Under the pieces are notes generated by a model that worked only from the letters and a program-made list of their open reading frames with translations, did not search any database and had not been told where the DNA came from. Below are positions 1 to 9,238 of a DNA stretch of 26,266 bases, one piece after another. The position numbers and the translations under genes were made by a program. The DNA comes from Chara braunii (taxonomy: Eukaryota > Streptophyta > Charophyceae > Charales > Characeae). Positions within the stretch are counted from its first letter, which is position 1. Every line of letters begins with the position of its first letter. The stretch is taken from the NCBI GenBank assembly GCA_003427395.1, contig BFEA01000195.1, positions 1,118,535 to 1,144,800 of the forward strand, read 5' to 3'.

Positions 1-740
1 CAAGAGGCGTGCCAGCTCGGGACCCGTGAAGTAGTACTTGCAAGGGAGAAAACGGGCGTACTTACTCAACCGGTCCACAACCGTGAGGATGTCGTTGTGC
101 CAGAGTCGGTCGCAAGGGAACGGACCGGTGACGTCCATGACAATGGAGAGACCGGGTTCCTGTGGGATAGGCATCGAGGGTAACTCACCATAGGGATTGC
201 GGTTGCGGGGCTTGCTGCATCGGCAAACCTCGCAAGAGACGCAATATCGAGTGACATCGGTAATGAGGTCGGGCCATCGGAATCGTTGTCGAAGCTGTGC
301 AATAGTGCGGTTGACTCCGAAATGGCCAGCGAGTCGCGAGTCATGGTACTCCCCGAGAAGGTGAGTCCGAAGACGACGGTCTCGTGGGACACATAACAAG
401 TCCTTGCCTCTCGAGTGGAGGAGCAAGTACCCGTCGGCAATGCGATAGTGGCTGGCCGGCGGGTGATCCGAAGATAGCTGCGCGTACAATGTGCGACGTC
501 CGGATCAGACTCATATCCCCGGATGAAGTGTTGCTGAAGCTCCTCGTCGAATACGAAGGCATGATGTGTCATAGCGCAAAGATCAGGTCTTTGCGAGAGT
601 GCATCTGTTGCGCGATTGGAGAGGCAGGGAAGATGTTTCGATGTGAAGTCAAATTGGTCGATGAAGTACATCCATCGTCCGATCGTGCTGCTCATCGTAT
701 CTTGCATCTTGTAGTAGGTCAATGAGTTGTTGTCCATGAC
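1..740 (-). pseudogene. gypsy copy 1: RNase H end, integrase zinc finger and start of integrase core
   Basis: The minus-strand frame begins after a TAG (738-740) that replaces a probable Trp in RRFT-W-VTDN. It covers the end of RNase H (GRWMYFIDQFDF, then LSNRATDALSQRPD) and the integrase HHCC zinc-binding region (GEYHDSRLAGHF-type, then YCVSCEVC). The catalytic core starts with a first Asp in SIVMDVTGPFP and a second in TVVDRLSKYARF. A one-base deletion near 493, relative to the second copy, shifts the frame before the zinc finger. The third catalytic residue (Glu) lies beyond the window start. Integrase would insert the cDNA into the host genome; this copy cannot encode a working one. Confidence 0.85.
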
Positions 741-1241
741 CTATGTGAACCTACGACGCCCAAAGAGGAATTGCCAACATCGCTTGGAAGCCATCACGAA
801 TGGGAGCAGCTCCTTCTTCCTTGCATCATCAAGCGAGTTGATGGGAGACAGTTTGTGGTTGAAATACTCCACAGGGTGCCCGTTGTTGCCGTCGTGTTGT
901 TCCAAGACTGCCCCAATGCCATAGCTGGAAGCGTCAGTTGTCACTCTCGTAGACACGATGAGGTCATAGATGCTAAAGACGGGTGCCATGAGCATGGCCG
1001 TCTTGAGTGCTTGGAATGACCGTCGTGCGTCGTCATCGAATACGAATGGCACCTTTGGCGATTGTAATCTCGTTAAAGGTGCAGCAATCCTTGAGTATCC
1101 GGTGATGAATCGCTGATAGTAGCCCGCTAATCCCATGAATGAACGAACGTTCGTGGTGTCTGTGGGCTCGGGCCATACTCGTAGGGCCTCGATCTTGTCC
1201 GTGAGCGGACGGATGCCTTGCGGCGTCACATAATGTCCCAA
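741..1241 (-). pseudogene. gypsy copy 1: RT connection and RNase H domain
   Basis: A 166-codon open frame begins GHYVTPQGIRPL and continues through VRSFMGLAGYYQRFI, the conserved RT/RNase H connection. RNase H follows, with the catalytic Asp in TTDASSYGIGAVLEQ, then YFNHKLSP and a KKELLPFVMA helix. RNase H degrades the RNA strand during reverse transcription. The frame is separated from the RT palm by a deletion around 1255-1262: the second copy still has KCEFAQ-stop-ELEYLG here, whereas this copy reads out of frame. It ends at the TAG shared with copy 2. Confidence 0.88.
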
Positions 1242-1254
1242 GTACTCCAGCTCC

Positions 1255-1467
1255 TAATTCGCATTTGTCGCGGTTGGCTTTGTACTTGGCTTGTCGTAGC
1301 CGCTCCAAAACGGTGCCCCGGTGCTCCGCATGCTCGTCCAAACTCCGACTGTACACCAAAATGTCATCGAGGTAGATAAGTACAAAACGATCCTGCATAT
1401 GTGGGAACTCCGTTGTCATAGCCGCTTGGAAAGTGGTTGGGGCATTCGTAAGGCCAAATGGCATAAC
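1255..1467 (-). pseudogene. gypsy copy 1: reverse transcriptase palm (YLDD)
   Basis: The frame reads MPFGLTNAPTTFQAAM, then VLIYLDDILVYS with the YxDD catalytic pair, then EHAEH and KANRDKCE. These are canonical motifs of the gypsy RT palm. The frame is separated from the upstream RT half only by TGA at 1468-1470, which replaces a probable Trp in HFE-W-LVMPFG. The same stop sits at 7510-7512 in copy 2. The frame then runs out of register after KCE, so the RT/RNase H junction is broken. Confidence 0.9.
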
Positions 1468-1470
1468 TAG

Positions 1471-2496
1471 TCATTCGAAATGCGCATATCGCGTCTTTAA
1501 CACGGTCTTGTAAAGGTCCTCCTGCCGGATCTCGAGTTGGTGATATCTTGACTTGAGGTCTAGCTTGGAGAAGAACTTGGTGCCGCCAAGTCGTTTTAGA
1601 AAGTCGTCGATGCGTGGAAGAGGGCCAACGTTTCTGATCGCTTGCGTGTTGAGCTTGCGATAATCGATGCACTTTCGGACGAAGAGAACAGGCGCACCGT
1701 ATGGCAATGAGCTTGACCAAATCCAGCCTTTCTCCAAAAGGTCGTCGAGTTGTGTCCGAAGCACACTTAACTCTTCCTCGCTCATTCGGTAGATGCAACC
1801 GCGCGGAGGTACGGCCCCGTCCTCGAGGATGATCTTGTGGCGGATGGGCCGATCCGGTACTACTCCGTACGGGCCTTCGAACACGTCGCCGTAGGTGTCG
1901 AGAAGCTCGGTGATGCGTGGGTCCGAAGATGAGTCCGTCGATGAAGCGTCATGGGGCGGGAGGGCATGNCCTTCGAACACGTCGCCGTAGGTGTCGAGAA
2001 GCTCGGTGATGCGTGGGTCCGAAGATGAGTCCGTCGATGAAGCGTCATGGGGCGGGAGGGCATGGAGTAAACACAACCCCATCTCNTCNATGTCGTCTNT
2101 GATGATGGAAGCTCGCATGCTTTNGGCGGACACCACGTGGCAGCTGATNGAAGGATGANGAAGAGGCACCGTGCATGGGACTAGTACTCCGTANNGATCA
2201 CGAATGNNAACGGTGCNGTGGTNGAAGTTCACCNNGTAATCCTCGCTTNGCAGCCATGACATGCCCAAGATCATGTCGAATTNNGTGTCCAATATATCAA
2301 AGGACACCGCCTCGCTCGCAGGCGGGGCAAAGTACANGGNGACGGCATCAATGCACCGGTCGATTGACTTGTGCGTGTGACCGTATGCCAACGTGACTTG
2401 AGTAGGCTGGGACTTCTTTCGGACGCGTGGGCCACGGCCGGCGAGTACCATGAAGTCTTGACTCATGTANTTGNNAGATGCTCCGCAATCAATCAA
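1471..2496 (-). pseudogene. gypsy copy 1: aspartic protease and N-terminal half of RT
   Basis: The open frame starts in the protease active-site region (IDCGAS, with Cys where Ser or Thr is usual) and includes [10 protein letters not shown]. The RT fingers follow: [53 protein letters not shown] and [16 protein letters not shown]. About 32 codons (HALPPHDAS to DVFE) appear twice in tandem because of an exact 95-bp duplication around an N at 1969; the duplication is probably an assembly artefact. Many residues are unresolved because of Ns. Protease would cut the Gag-Pol polyprotein. Confidence 0.88.
1874..2064. repeat. exact 95-bp tandem duplication separated by one N
   Basis: Bases 1874-1968 and 1970-2064 are the same 95-mer, with a lone N at 1969. 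Copy 2 of the gypsy element has this sequence only once. The pattern fits two contigs overlapping by k-1 bases that were abutted rather than merged, so the duplication is probably not biological. Confidence 0.85.
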
Positions 2497-3416
2497 AGCG
2501 CTGCAGGTCGCCTCTCGGATCTGAATGCGTATCTACAACAATGGTGCGTCGATATCGTCGTACCGTTGTGTCTTGAACTTGCGGTCGATCTTTGCAATGT
2601 AGGCGTGAAGGTCGACAACCTCTACTCTGGCGTCCATCAACGGAGTTGGTACTGCAGTGTGCAAGTAATCCCGCAATTGTGCCATGAGCACGTTGCAATG
2701 CNGTTTCGGCAATCGACCAGTCGGGGNAACGGGCATCCACTGGAAGTCCGTGAACGTCAACGGGTNGAGCTCTTTAAGTCTTGACTATGACGTCGACTCC
2801 CCGACGATAGATGACGGCGAAGCTGCTGAATCGGTTGTCGACGATGATAAAAGCGTGCATGCNGTAGATTGTTGCACGTGGAGCGGTTGGTCCAACAGTG
2901 GGNCCAAGTGGACANCATAGTCCTCGTAAGTGTACCGAGAANTCACGACATTNGCATCCTCCCCAGATGTGTAGGAGGCCGCTAGCAAGGCGGCNGAATC
3001 TGGCAGGGTGAGAGGTGGAGTCGTCTCACCTCCCGCGCAACTCAGTTTNCCGAGTTNATACGAGGCCGAACATACTCCTTGGCCTGATCCTGGCACAGGG
3101 AGGTCTTGTGCTTGGTGCTATTGCACCAATAGCAGCAGCCGTAGTGACGGCGGTACTTGTACTCGGCCTCGGTCTAGTGAAACTTGACCCATGGTGCTGG
3201 CTGTCCGTTTCCGATCGACGATGATGCGGTTTTCGCCTTCTCGTTTCCTCGGGACTTGTTGTTGCTTCGCGGTTGGACAACAGCCACCTGATCTCCCTCA
3301 CGTGACGCTCGGGTGGCTGCCTGGTCTTCCACATTGTCCGAACGGACTGCAGTGACATGCTGCAGTCGCGGACCAGTTTTTACCTTCTCCACATAGGTTG
3401 GCTGCCACGTTGACTT
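2497..3416 (-). pseudogene. gypsy copy 1: Gag C-terminus with CCHC zinc knuckle and protease leader
   Basis: Minus-strand bases 3137-3093 encode [14 protein letters not shown], which fits the nucleocapsid knuckle spacing C-X2-C-X4-H-X4-C exactly. Downstream text ([26 protein letters not shown]-type, TDFQWMPV) matches the linker before the protease in the second copy. The knuckle is in a different frame from the neighbouring open stretches, so at least two frameshifts or stops interrupt it. The knuckle normally binds the element's own RNA during packaging. At least 20 single Ns lie in this stretch. Confidence 0.75.
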
Positions 3417-4687
3417 CTAGTGTGCATCCACCCTGTTGGTCTTGATAATCTCTCTCGCCTTGTCAATGATCTCAGCGAAAGTTGCATATTGCTCGCGATC
3501 ACCAAGTGCTTGGCTCAATGGAGCGCATGACCTGTTGTAGAACTCACGGCGCAGATGCNAAAATGGTAAGTCCAGCTCGGGCGTTGCCGCGATCTTCTGT
3601 NATTCCGTGAACCAGTCACGTGCTGCTGTGTTGCCTTGAGTCATGGCAAAGAGACGGTTGATGGCGAGTGCTGGTGCGTCGTTTACGATGAAGCGCTTCT
3701 TCCACTNCCGTGTTAACTCTTCCCATGTGATCTTGTCTCTCATATCTGCGACGTCGACATCGTATGTGGCTGCCAGGTGGGTTGACCGGATCGGGGATCC
3801 GCCCTTTGAGTTAAGAAACAGGGCGCCGATGTACGCGTGCTTGGCGACTAACAGAATCCGAAGTTGCGTCGTGAAACCTTCTCAACAGAGGACCAGGTCC
3901 TAATGCGTGTAATCATCGAACTTCTCAATTTGGAAAGTTGGCATCTTGTAATGATTTGTGCTGTTGCCATCGGTGTTAGTCAACTGCAGTTGCTGGACCT
4001 TGGTCTTCAAGGTATCCAGCTGATTGCTGATGGTGGTCGGCGCAGCGAAGGTGCTGATGTCGCCGAGCATTGCGACTACGTGGTCGACGCGTTCCTCCAG
4101 TTGGCGGTTAGAGGGTGCATTGCTGGACACACCAGCATCTGGTCCTGGTGCAGCTTGCTCCAAGTCCAGTACACGAGAATTGAGTGCCCGTGTAGCATCC
4201 TCGTAGCTCTGCATTATCCAGCGGAGGTTCACCAACCCCAGGTGCTATTTCTTCAGATCTTGGCACTGATGCTGCAGTTCCTGGTTCTGTCTCTCTAACT
4301 CGGACCGTTGGTAGTTGCAAGTGTATACCAACCGTGTCACGAGTTTAGAGAGGAACTCCTTGTGCTGCTCTTTCGGTGTTGCGTCCTCGTGGTCGTCAGA
4401 TGGTTCAAAATGCNAGAACTTGAGTCTTTCGATGATGGTGGCTTCATGCCGCTGCAACAGAACTGGGCCTCCTTGCGGCATACCTGGGTAACTGCGTCTG
4501 CTTCGGCCATTAGCCGTTGCTTCTCAGCTGTTGCCGCTGCTTCAGCCTGTAGGCGGGCAGCCTCGGCTGCCAGTTGGCATCGTTCCTCAGCCTCGATTAA
4601 TGCGAGCTGAGTCTGGAACTGCTGTTTGTAGTCAGCAAGAGACTCCTTGGCCAGTTGGCCTGCCATGCCCAGAGATGGGCCCGACAT
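3417..4687 (-). pseudogene. gypsy copy 1: gag (capsid and coiled-coil N-terminus)
   Basis: The probable start is the ATG at 4687-4685 (MSGPSLGMAGQLAKES). An Ala/Glu/Gln-rich helix follows (LALIEAEERCQLAAEAARLQ), then a predicted coiled coil (YQRSELERQNQELQHQ). The capsid-like retrotransposon gag domain (MRDKITWEEL, KKRFIVNDAPALAINRL, REFYNRSCAPLSQAL, FAEIIDKAREI) lies at 3743-3417. Three pieces share one frame (4481-3417), interrupted by stops near 4244 and 3899; the first piece is in another frame, so a frameshift lies near 4490. Copy 2 has no counterpart to this region. Confidence 0.8.
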
Positions 4688-5004
4688 GTTGCTGACGTGG
4701 CACTGTCACTGTCGTGGCACTGCTAACGTGGCACAGTGGCAGACGTGGCACTGCTGACGTGGGCGCTAGTAGCTGGTAGTTGTAGTGCGGGAGAGAGATG
4801 GCTGGCGGAGGCCAGCGGAACTTACCTGTGGCGCCATAGCTCCAGCTCCATCTTCGAGGTACCTGCATCAAGGCGTCATGTTCACAGGTTAGTACTGGGC
4901 ACACACAGAGAGAGAGAGTTGTGATTTGAGACTTGACGACATTGGATCTAGACTTGACATTGGGATTCAGACACTGAACGACGATTATTTGGGACCTGTA
5001 TCAC
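4688..5004. other. gypsy 5' leader region with short GTGGCAC-type tandem repeats
   Basis: This non-coding stretch lies between the gag start and LINE fragment A. From about 4690 to 4775 a motif close to GACGTGGCACTG recurs four to five times (a leader minisatellite). A short GA run (4908-4917) follows. I found no LTR termini (TG...CA), TATA box or primer-binding site I could defend. The boundary with the LINE lies near 5005. Confidence 0.45.
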
Positions 5005-5937
5005 AGACTTTGGGAATCAGGTCAGAGTCCAAATCCTGCCCACGGCGCCCAGATGGCACACAGGTAAGCCGTTGAAGCTACTGTGCGGAGGTAAACCACT
5101 GAAGAAATTACGGATGGACCCCGAGGACCGTGAATGGAAGCAGGTGGGTCCAAAAACGGTTACCTCGGTAAACTGCTTCTTACACTCCGACCCTGGCCTC
5201 CTGGATGCTCAAAATTTACATAGAATGTGAGGAACAGATCTGGGGCAAGCTTCAAGGACTCCTGAATATGGCGGATAAGCCNAAGCCTAGCCATTTACAT
5301 GCCATACGGGAACAGATCCAGCTTTTGCCATCACGAAAACATGCGGGTTTCCTGTGGATGGTTTCCCGTGGGATTGTACCCATAGCTACCTGGCTGGCAA
5401 AAAGGTAGATGGAAGTGGACACACAGTGCACGCAGTGCCGAAGGGCGGAAAAAATACTGCGCCACCTTCTCTTCGATTGTCCCGCGGCACAGAATCTCTG
5501 GTTATGGTGGAGGCAACATTGGAAGAAAATAACAGACAATGTTATGGAGTGGAGCGACGAATGGATTTTGACAGGCCGGTTGCCAGCGAATCTCAGAACT
5601 TGAANGGGTTGGGGATATGTAGCACAGGTGGCAAGGGCTATCCTGTTGAGGGTATTTTGGTTGGCCACAAATGCAAATGTTTTTAAAAATGAAGATACCT
5701 CGAGAGATCAGATGCAGANGGAGGTGCGCAATCAACTAAGAGTAGCGGTAGTGGTGGATTGGGCTCGAAGAGTTAAGAACAAGAAACCAGGTAAGAAGAG
5801 ATATCAGTGGTTTCTTACTACATGGGGTTTGAGGAATCAGCTTGCAGCAGTCAACAAAAAAGAGCATCTGGTCTTGGGCCCATGGCTTCTACATGCTCAC
5901 ACAACCTGAACACTCGGTTGCTTAATGGGTCCGCAGT
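5005..5937 (+). pseudogene. LINE fragment A: ORF2 C-terminus with RT zinc-binding domain
   Basis: This aligns with LINE copy C from 14379 on. The frame 5205-5909 carries EQIWGKLQGLLNMAD, then the zf-RVT cysteine motif TQCTQCRRAEKILRHLLFDCP and NLWLWWRQHWKK. A basic tail ending HAHTT follows. Zf-RVT is the cysteine-rich end of plant L1-type ORF2. In-frame stops are TAG at 5406-5408 (copy C has AAG) and TGA at 5601-5603 (copy C has CGA). A 9-base insertion near 5040 and indels near 5170 break the upstream part. The fragment ends in the LINE 3'UTR at CCGCAGT, where gypsy copy 2 begins. Two Ns are present. Confidence 0.85.
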
Positions 5938-5938
5938 G

Positions 5939-6129
5939 CAAGAGGCGTGCCAGCTCGGGACCCGTGAAGTAGTACTTGCAAGGGAGAAAACGGGCGTACT
6001 TACTCAACCGGTCCACAACCGTGAGGATGTCGTNCAAGAGGCGTGCCAGCTCGGGACCCGTGAAGTAGTACTTGCAAGGGAGAAAACGGGCGTACTTACT
6101 CAACCGGTCCACAACCGTGAGGATGTCGT
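5939..6129. repeat. exact 95-bp tandem duplication separated by one N; same 95-mer opens the window
   Basis: Bases 5939-6033, 6035-6129 and 1-95 are identical. They diverge immediately afterwards: N at 6034, T at 96, C at 6130. A shared block of exactly 95 bp ending at a branch is what a de Bruijn assembler with K=96 leaves between unresolved paths. It is an assembly signature rather than a genomic repeat. Confidence 0.85.
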
Positions 6130-6310
6130 CGTGCCCAAGCTGGTCGCGAGGGAACAGATCGGTGACGTCCATGGCAATGGAGAGACCGGGTTCCTGTGGG
6201 ATAGGCATCGAGGGTAATTCGCCATAGGGATTGCGGTTGCGGGGCTTGCTGTGTCGGCAAACCTCGCAAGAGACGCAATACCGAGTGACATTGGTAATGA
6301 GGTCGACCAT
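5939..6310 (-). pseudogene. gypsy copy 2: integrase core start
   Basis: The minus-strand frame contains DLITNVTRYCVSCEVCRHSK, the CxxC end of the HHCC zinc finger. It continues with the first catalytic Asp (SIAMDVTDLFP) and the second (TVVDRLSKYARFLP). About 31 residues (DILTVVDRLS to LARLL) occur twice because of the 95-bp duplication. After the second LARLL the frame runs into LINE sequence, so integrase is truncated before its catalytic Glu. Confidence 0.82.
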
Positions 6311-6756
6311 CGGAATCGTTGTCGACGCCGTGCAATAGTGTGGTTGACTGCGAAATGGCCAGCGAGTTGCAAGTCATGGTACTCCCCGAGAAGGTGAGTC
6401 CGAAGATGACGGTCTCGTGGGACACATAACAAGTCCTTGCCTCTCGAGTGGAGGAGCAAGTACCCGTCAGCAATGCGATAGTGGCTGGCCGGCGGGTGAT
6501 CCGAAGATAGCTGCGCGTACAACGTAGCGACGTCCGGATCAGACTCATATCCCCGGATGAAGTGTCGCTGAAGCTCCATGTCGAATGCGAAGGCATGATG
6601 TGTCATAGCGCAAAGATCAGGTCTTTGCGAGAGTGCATCTGTTGCGCGATTGGAGAGGCCGGGAAGATGTTTCGGTGTGAAGTCAAATTGGTCGATGAAG
6701 TATATCCATCGTCCGATCGTGCTGCTCACCGTATCCTGCGTCTTATAGTAGGTCAA
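6311..6756 (-). pseudogene. gypsy copy 2: RNase H end and integrase HHCC zinc finger
   Basis: The open frame reads MTYYKTQDTVSSTIGRW, FIDQFDFTPKHLPGLSNRA, YRIADGYLLLHSRGKDLL and LLGEYHDLQLAGHFAVNH. The last block supplies the histidines of the HHCC finger. The frame shifts near 6310, at QRFRW, relative to copy 1, which still reads RFRWPDLITDV there. The preceding codon boundary is the TAG at 6772-6774, shared with copy 1. Confidence 0.85.
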
Positions 6757-6774
6757 TGAGTTGTTGTCCGTGAC

Positions 6775-7275
6775 CTATGTGAACCTACGACGCCCAAGGA
6801 GGAAGTGCCAACATCGCTTGAAAGCCATCACGAACGCGAGCAGCTCCTTCTTCCTTGCATCATCAAGCGAGTTGATGGGAGACACTTTGTGGTTGAAATA
6901 CTTTACAGGGTGCCAGTTGTCGCCGTCGTGTTGTTCCAAGACTGCCCCAATGCCATAGCTGGAAGCGTCAGTTGTCACTCTCGTAGGCACGATGAGGTCA
7001 TAGATGCTAGGGACGGGTGCCATGAGCATGGCCGTCTTGAGTGCTTGGAATGACCGGCGTGCATCGTCATCGAATACGAATGGCACCTTTGGCGATTGTA
7101 ATCTCGTCAAAGGTGTAGCAATCCTTGAGTATCCGGTGATGAATCGCTGATAGTAGCCCGCCAATCCCATGAATGAACGAACATTCGTGGTGTCGGTGGG
7201 TTTGGGCCATATTCGTAGGGCCTCGATCTTGTCCGCGAGCGGACGGATGCCTTGCGGCGTCACATAATGTCCCAA
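6775..7275 (-). pseudogene. gypsy copy 2: RT connection and RNase H
   Basis: This 166-codon frame is parallel to 741-1241: GHYVTPQGIRPLADK, SFMGLAGYYQRF, TTDASSYGIGAVLEQ, YFNHKVSP and KKELLAFVMAF. It is joined in frame to the RT palm except for one TAG (7288-7290) in KCEFAQ-stop-ELEYLG, where a Gln is likely lost. It ends at the TAG that replaces a probable Trp in RRFT-VTDN. Confidence 0.88.
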
Positions 7276-7290
7276 GTACTCCAGCTCCTA

Positions 7291-7509
7291 CTGCGCAAAT
7301 TCGCATTTGTCGCGGTTGGCTTTGTACTTGGCTTGTCGTAGCCGCTCCAAAACGGTGCGCAGGTGCTCCGCATGCTCATCCAAACTCTGACTGTACACCA
7401 AAATGTCATCGAGGTAGATAAGTACAAAACGATCCTGCATGTGTCGGAACTCCGTTGTCATAGCCGCTTGGAAAGTGGTTGGGGCATTCGTAAGGCCAAA
7501 TAGCATAAC
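7291..7509 (-). pseudogene. gypsy copy 2: reverse transcriptase palm (YLDD)
   Basis: The frame reads FGLTNAPTTFQAAMTTEF, then VLIYLDDILVYSQSLDEHAE, LRTVLERLRQ and KYKANRDKCEFAQ. This is the gypsy RT catalytic palm with YLDD. It is separated from the upstream 7513-9258 frame only by the TGA at 7510-7512. MPFG has become MLFG. Apart from these stops, the RT from fingers to RNase H is in one frame in this copy. Confidence 0.9.
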
Positions 7510-7512
7510 CAG

Positions 7513-9237
7513 TCATTCGAAATGCGCATATCGCGTTTTAAACGCGGTCTTGTAACGGTCCTCCTGCCGGATCTCGAGTTGGTGATATCCCAACTTGAGG
7601 TCTAGCTTGGAGAAGAACTTGGTGCCGCCAAGTCGTTCTAGAAGGTCGTCGATGCATGGAAGAGGGCCTACGTTTTTGATCGTTTGCGTGTTGAGCTTGC
7701 GATAATCGATGCACTCCCGGACGAAGAGAACAGGCGCACCGTATGGCGATGAGCTTGACCAAATCCAGCCTTCCTCCAAAAGGTCGTCGAGTTGTGCCCA
7801 AAGTACACTTAACTCTTCCTCGCTCATTCGGAAGATGCAACTGCGCGGAGGTACGGCTCCGTCCTCGAGGATGATCTCGTGGTGGATGGGCCCATCCGGT
7901 GCTACTCTGTGCGGGTCTTCGAACATGTTGCCGTAGGTGTCGAGAAACTCGGTGATGCGTGGGTCCGAAGATGAGTCCGTCGATGAAGCGTTATGGGGCG
8001 GGAGGGCGTGGAGAAAAGACACACTCATCTCCTCGATGTCGTCTCTGATAATGGAAGTTCGCATGCTTGCTGCAGACACCACGTGGCAGCAGATCGAAGG
8101 ATGAGGAAGAGGCACCGTGCATGGGACTAGTACTCCGTACGGATCACGAATATGAATGGTGCGGTGGTAGAAGTTCACCGGGTAATCCTCGCTTCGCAGC
8201 CATGACATGCCCAAGATCATGTCGAATTTGGTGTCTAATATATCAAAGGACACCGCCTCGCTCGCAGGCGGGGCAAAGTACACGGGGACAGCATCAATGC
8301 ACCGGTCGATTGACTTGTGCGTGTGACCGTATGCCAACGTGACTTGAATAGGCAGGGAATTCCTCCGGACGCGTGGGCCAAGGCCGGCGCGTACCATGAA
8401 GTCCTGACTCATGTAGTTGCGAGATGCTCCGCAATCGATCAAAGCGGTGCAGGTCGCCTCTCGGATCTGAATGCGTACATACAACAATGGTGCGTCGATG
8501 TCCTCGTACCGTTGTGTCTTGAACTCGCGGTCGATCTTCACAATGTAGGCGTGAAGGTCGATAACCTCTACTCTGGTGTCCATCAACGGAGTTGGTACTG
8601 CAGTGTGCAAGTTATCCCGCAATGGTGCCATGAGCACGTTGCAATGTGGTTTCGTTAATCCACCGGTCGGGGGAACGGGCATCCACTGGAAGTCCGTGAA
8701 CGTCAACAGGTCGAGCTCTTCAAGTCTTGACCATGACGTCGAATCCTCGGCGATAGATGACGGCGAAGCTTCCAAATCGGTTGTCGATGGTGATGAAACC
8801 GTGCATGCGGTAGATTGTTGCATGTGGAGCGGTTGGTCCAACGGTAGGACCAAGTGGACAGCATAGTCCTCGTAAGTGTACCGAGAACTCACGACATTCG
8901 CATCCTCCCCAGATGTGTAGGAGGTCGCTAGCAAGGCGGTCGAATCTGGCGGAGTGAGAGGTGGAGTCGTCTCACCTCCCGCGCAACTCAGTTTCCCGAG
9001 TTGATACGAGGCCGAACATACTCCTTGGTCTGATACTGGCACAGGGAGGTCTTGTGCTTGGTGCTGTTGCACCAATAGCAGCAGCCGTAGCGACCGCGGT
9101 ACTTGTACTTGGCCTCGGTCAAGTGAAACTTGACCCATGGTGCTGGCTGTCCGTTTCCGACTGGCGATGCGGTTTTCGCCTACCCGTTTCCTTGGGACTT
9201 GTTGTTGCTTCGCGGCTGGACAACAGCCACCTGATCT
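7513..9237 (-). pseudogene. gypsy copy 2: protease and N-terminal RT in one long open frame
   Basis: This is the longest open frame in the window (about 580 codons from 9258). Its first 60-odd codons are out of frame with the family's Gag: the CCHC knuckle (9083-9039) is read in another frame. From about 9000 on it is genuine pol: [35 protein letters not shown], the protease motif [16 protein letters not shown] (Cys in place of Ser/Thr in D-S/T-G) and [17 protein letters not shown] fingers follow: [41 protein letters not shown] and [16 protein letters not shown]. It stops at the TGA shared with copy 1. The first codons beyond 9237 come from LINE sequence. Confidence 0.88.
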
Positions 9238-9238
9238 T

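Larger units (their letters stand above)
1..4904 (-). mobile_element. Ty3/gypsy LTR retrotransposon, decayed copy 1 (no LTR seen)
   Basis: Read on the minus strand, domains run gag (about 4687-3417), CCHC zinc knuckle (3137-3093), aspartic protease (around 2500), reverse transcriptase (about 1850-1255), RNase H (1241-741) and integrase (740-1). Protease-RT-RNase H-integrase order is diagnostic of Ty3/gypsy rather than copia. The element stops at position 1 inside the integrase core, so the DDE glutamate and the 3' LTR are absent. Upstream of gag (4688-4904) there is no recognisable LTR or primer-binding site. Frames are broken by stops, frameshifts and many single Ns between 1969 and 3601. 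A second copy lies at 5938-9238. Confidence 0.93.
5938..9238 (-). mobile_element. Ty3/gypsy retrotransposon, decayed copy 2 (gag mostly missing)
   Basis: This is the same family and orientation as copy 1. It spans the CCHC knuckle (9083-9039) through the start of the integrase core, and ends at the same integrase position where the window starts. It is nearly free of Ns (only 6034). At 9234-9240 gypsy sequence switches to LINE sequence at a short shared GATCT, so gag and the leader are missing. It carries an exact 95-bp duplication (5939-6033 and 6035-6129) around its N. No LTRs are visible. Confidence 0.92.
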
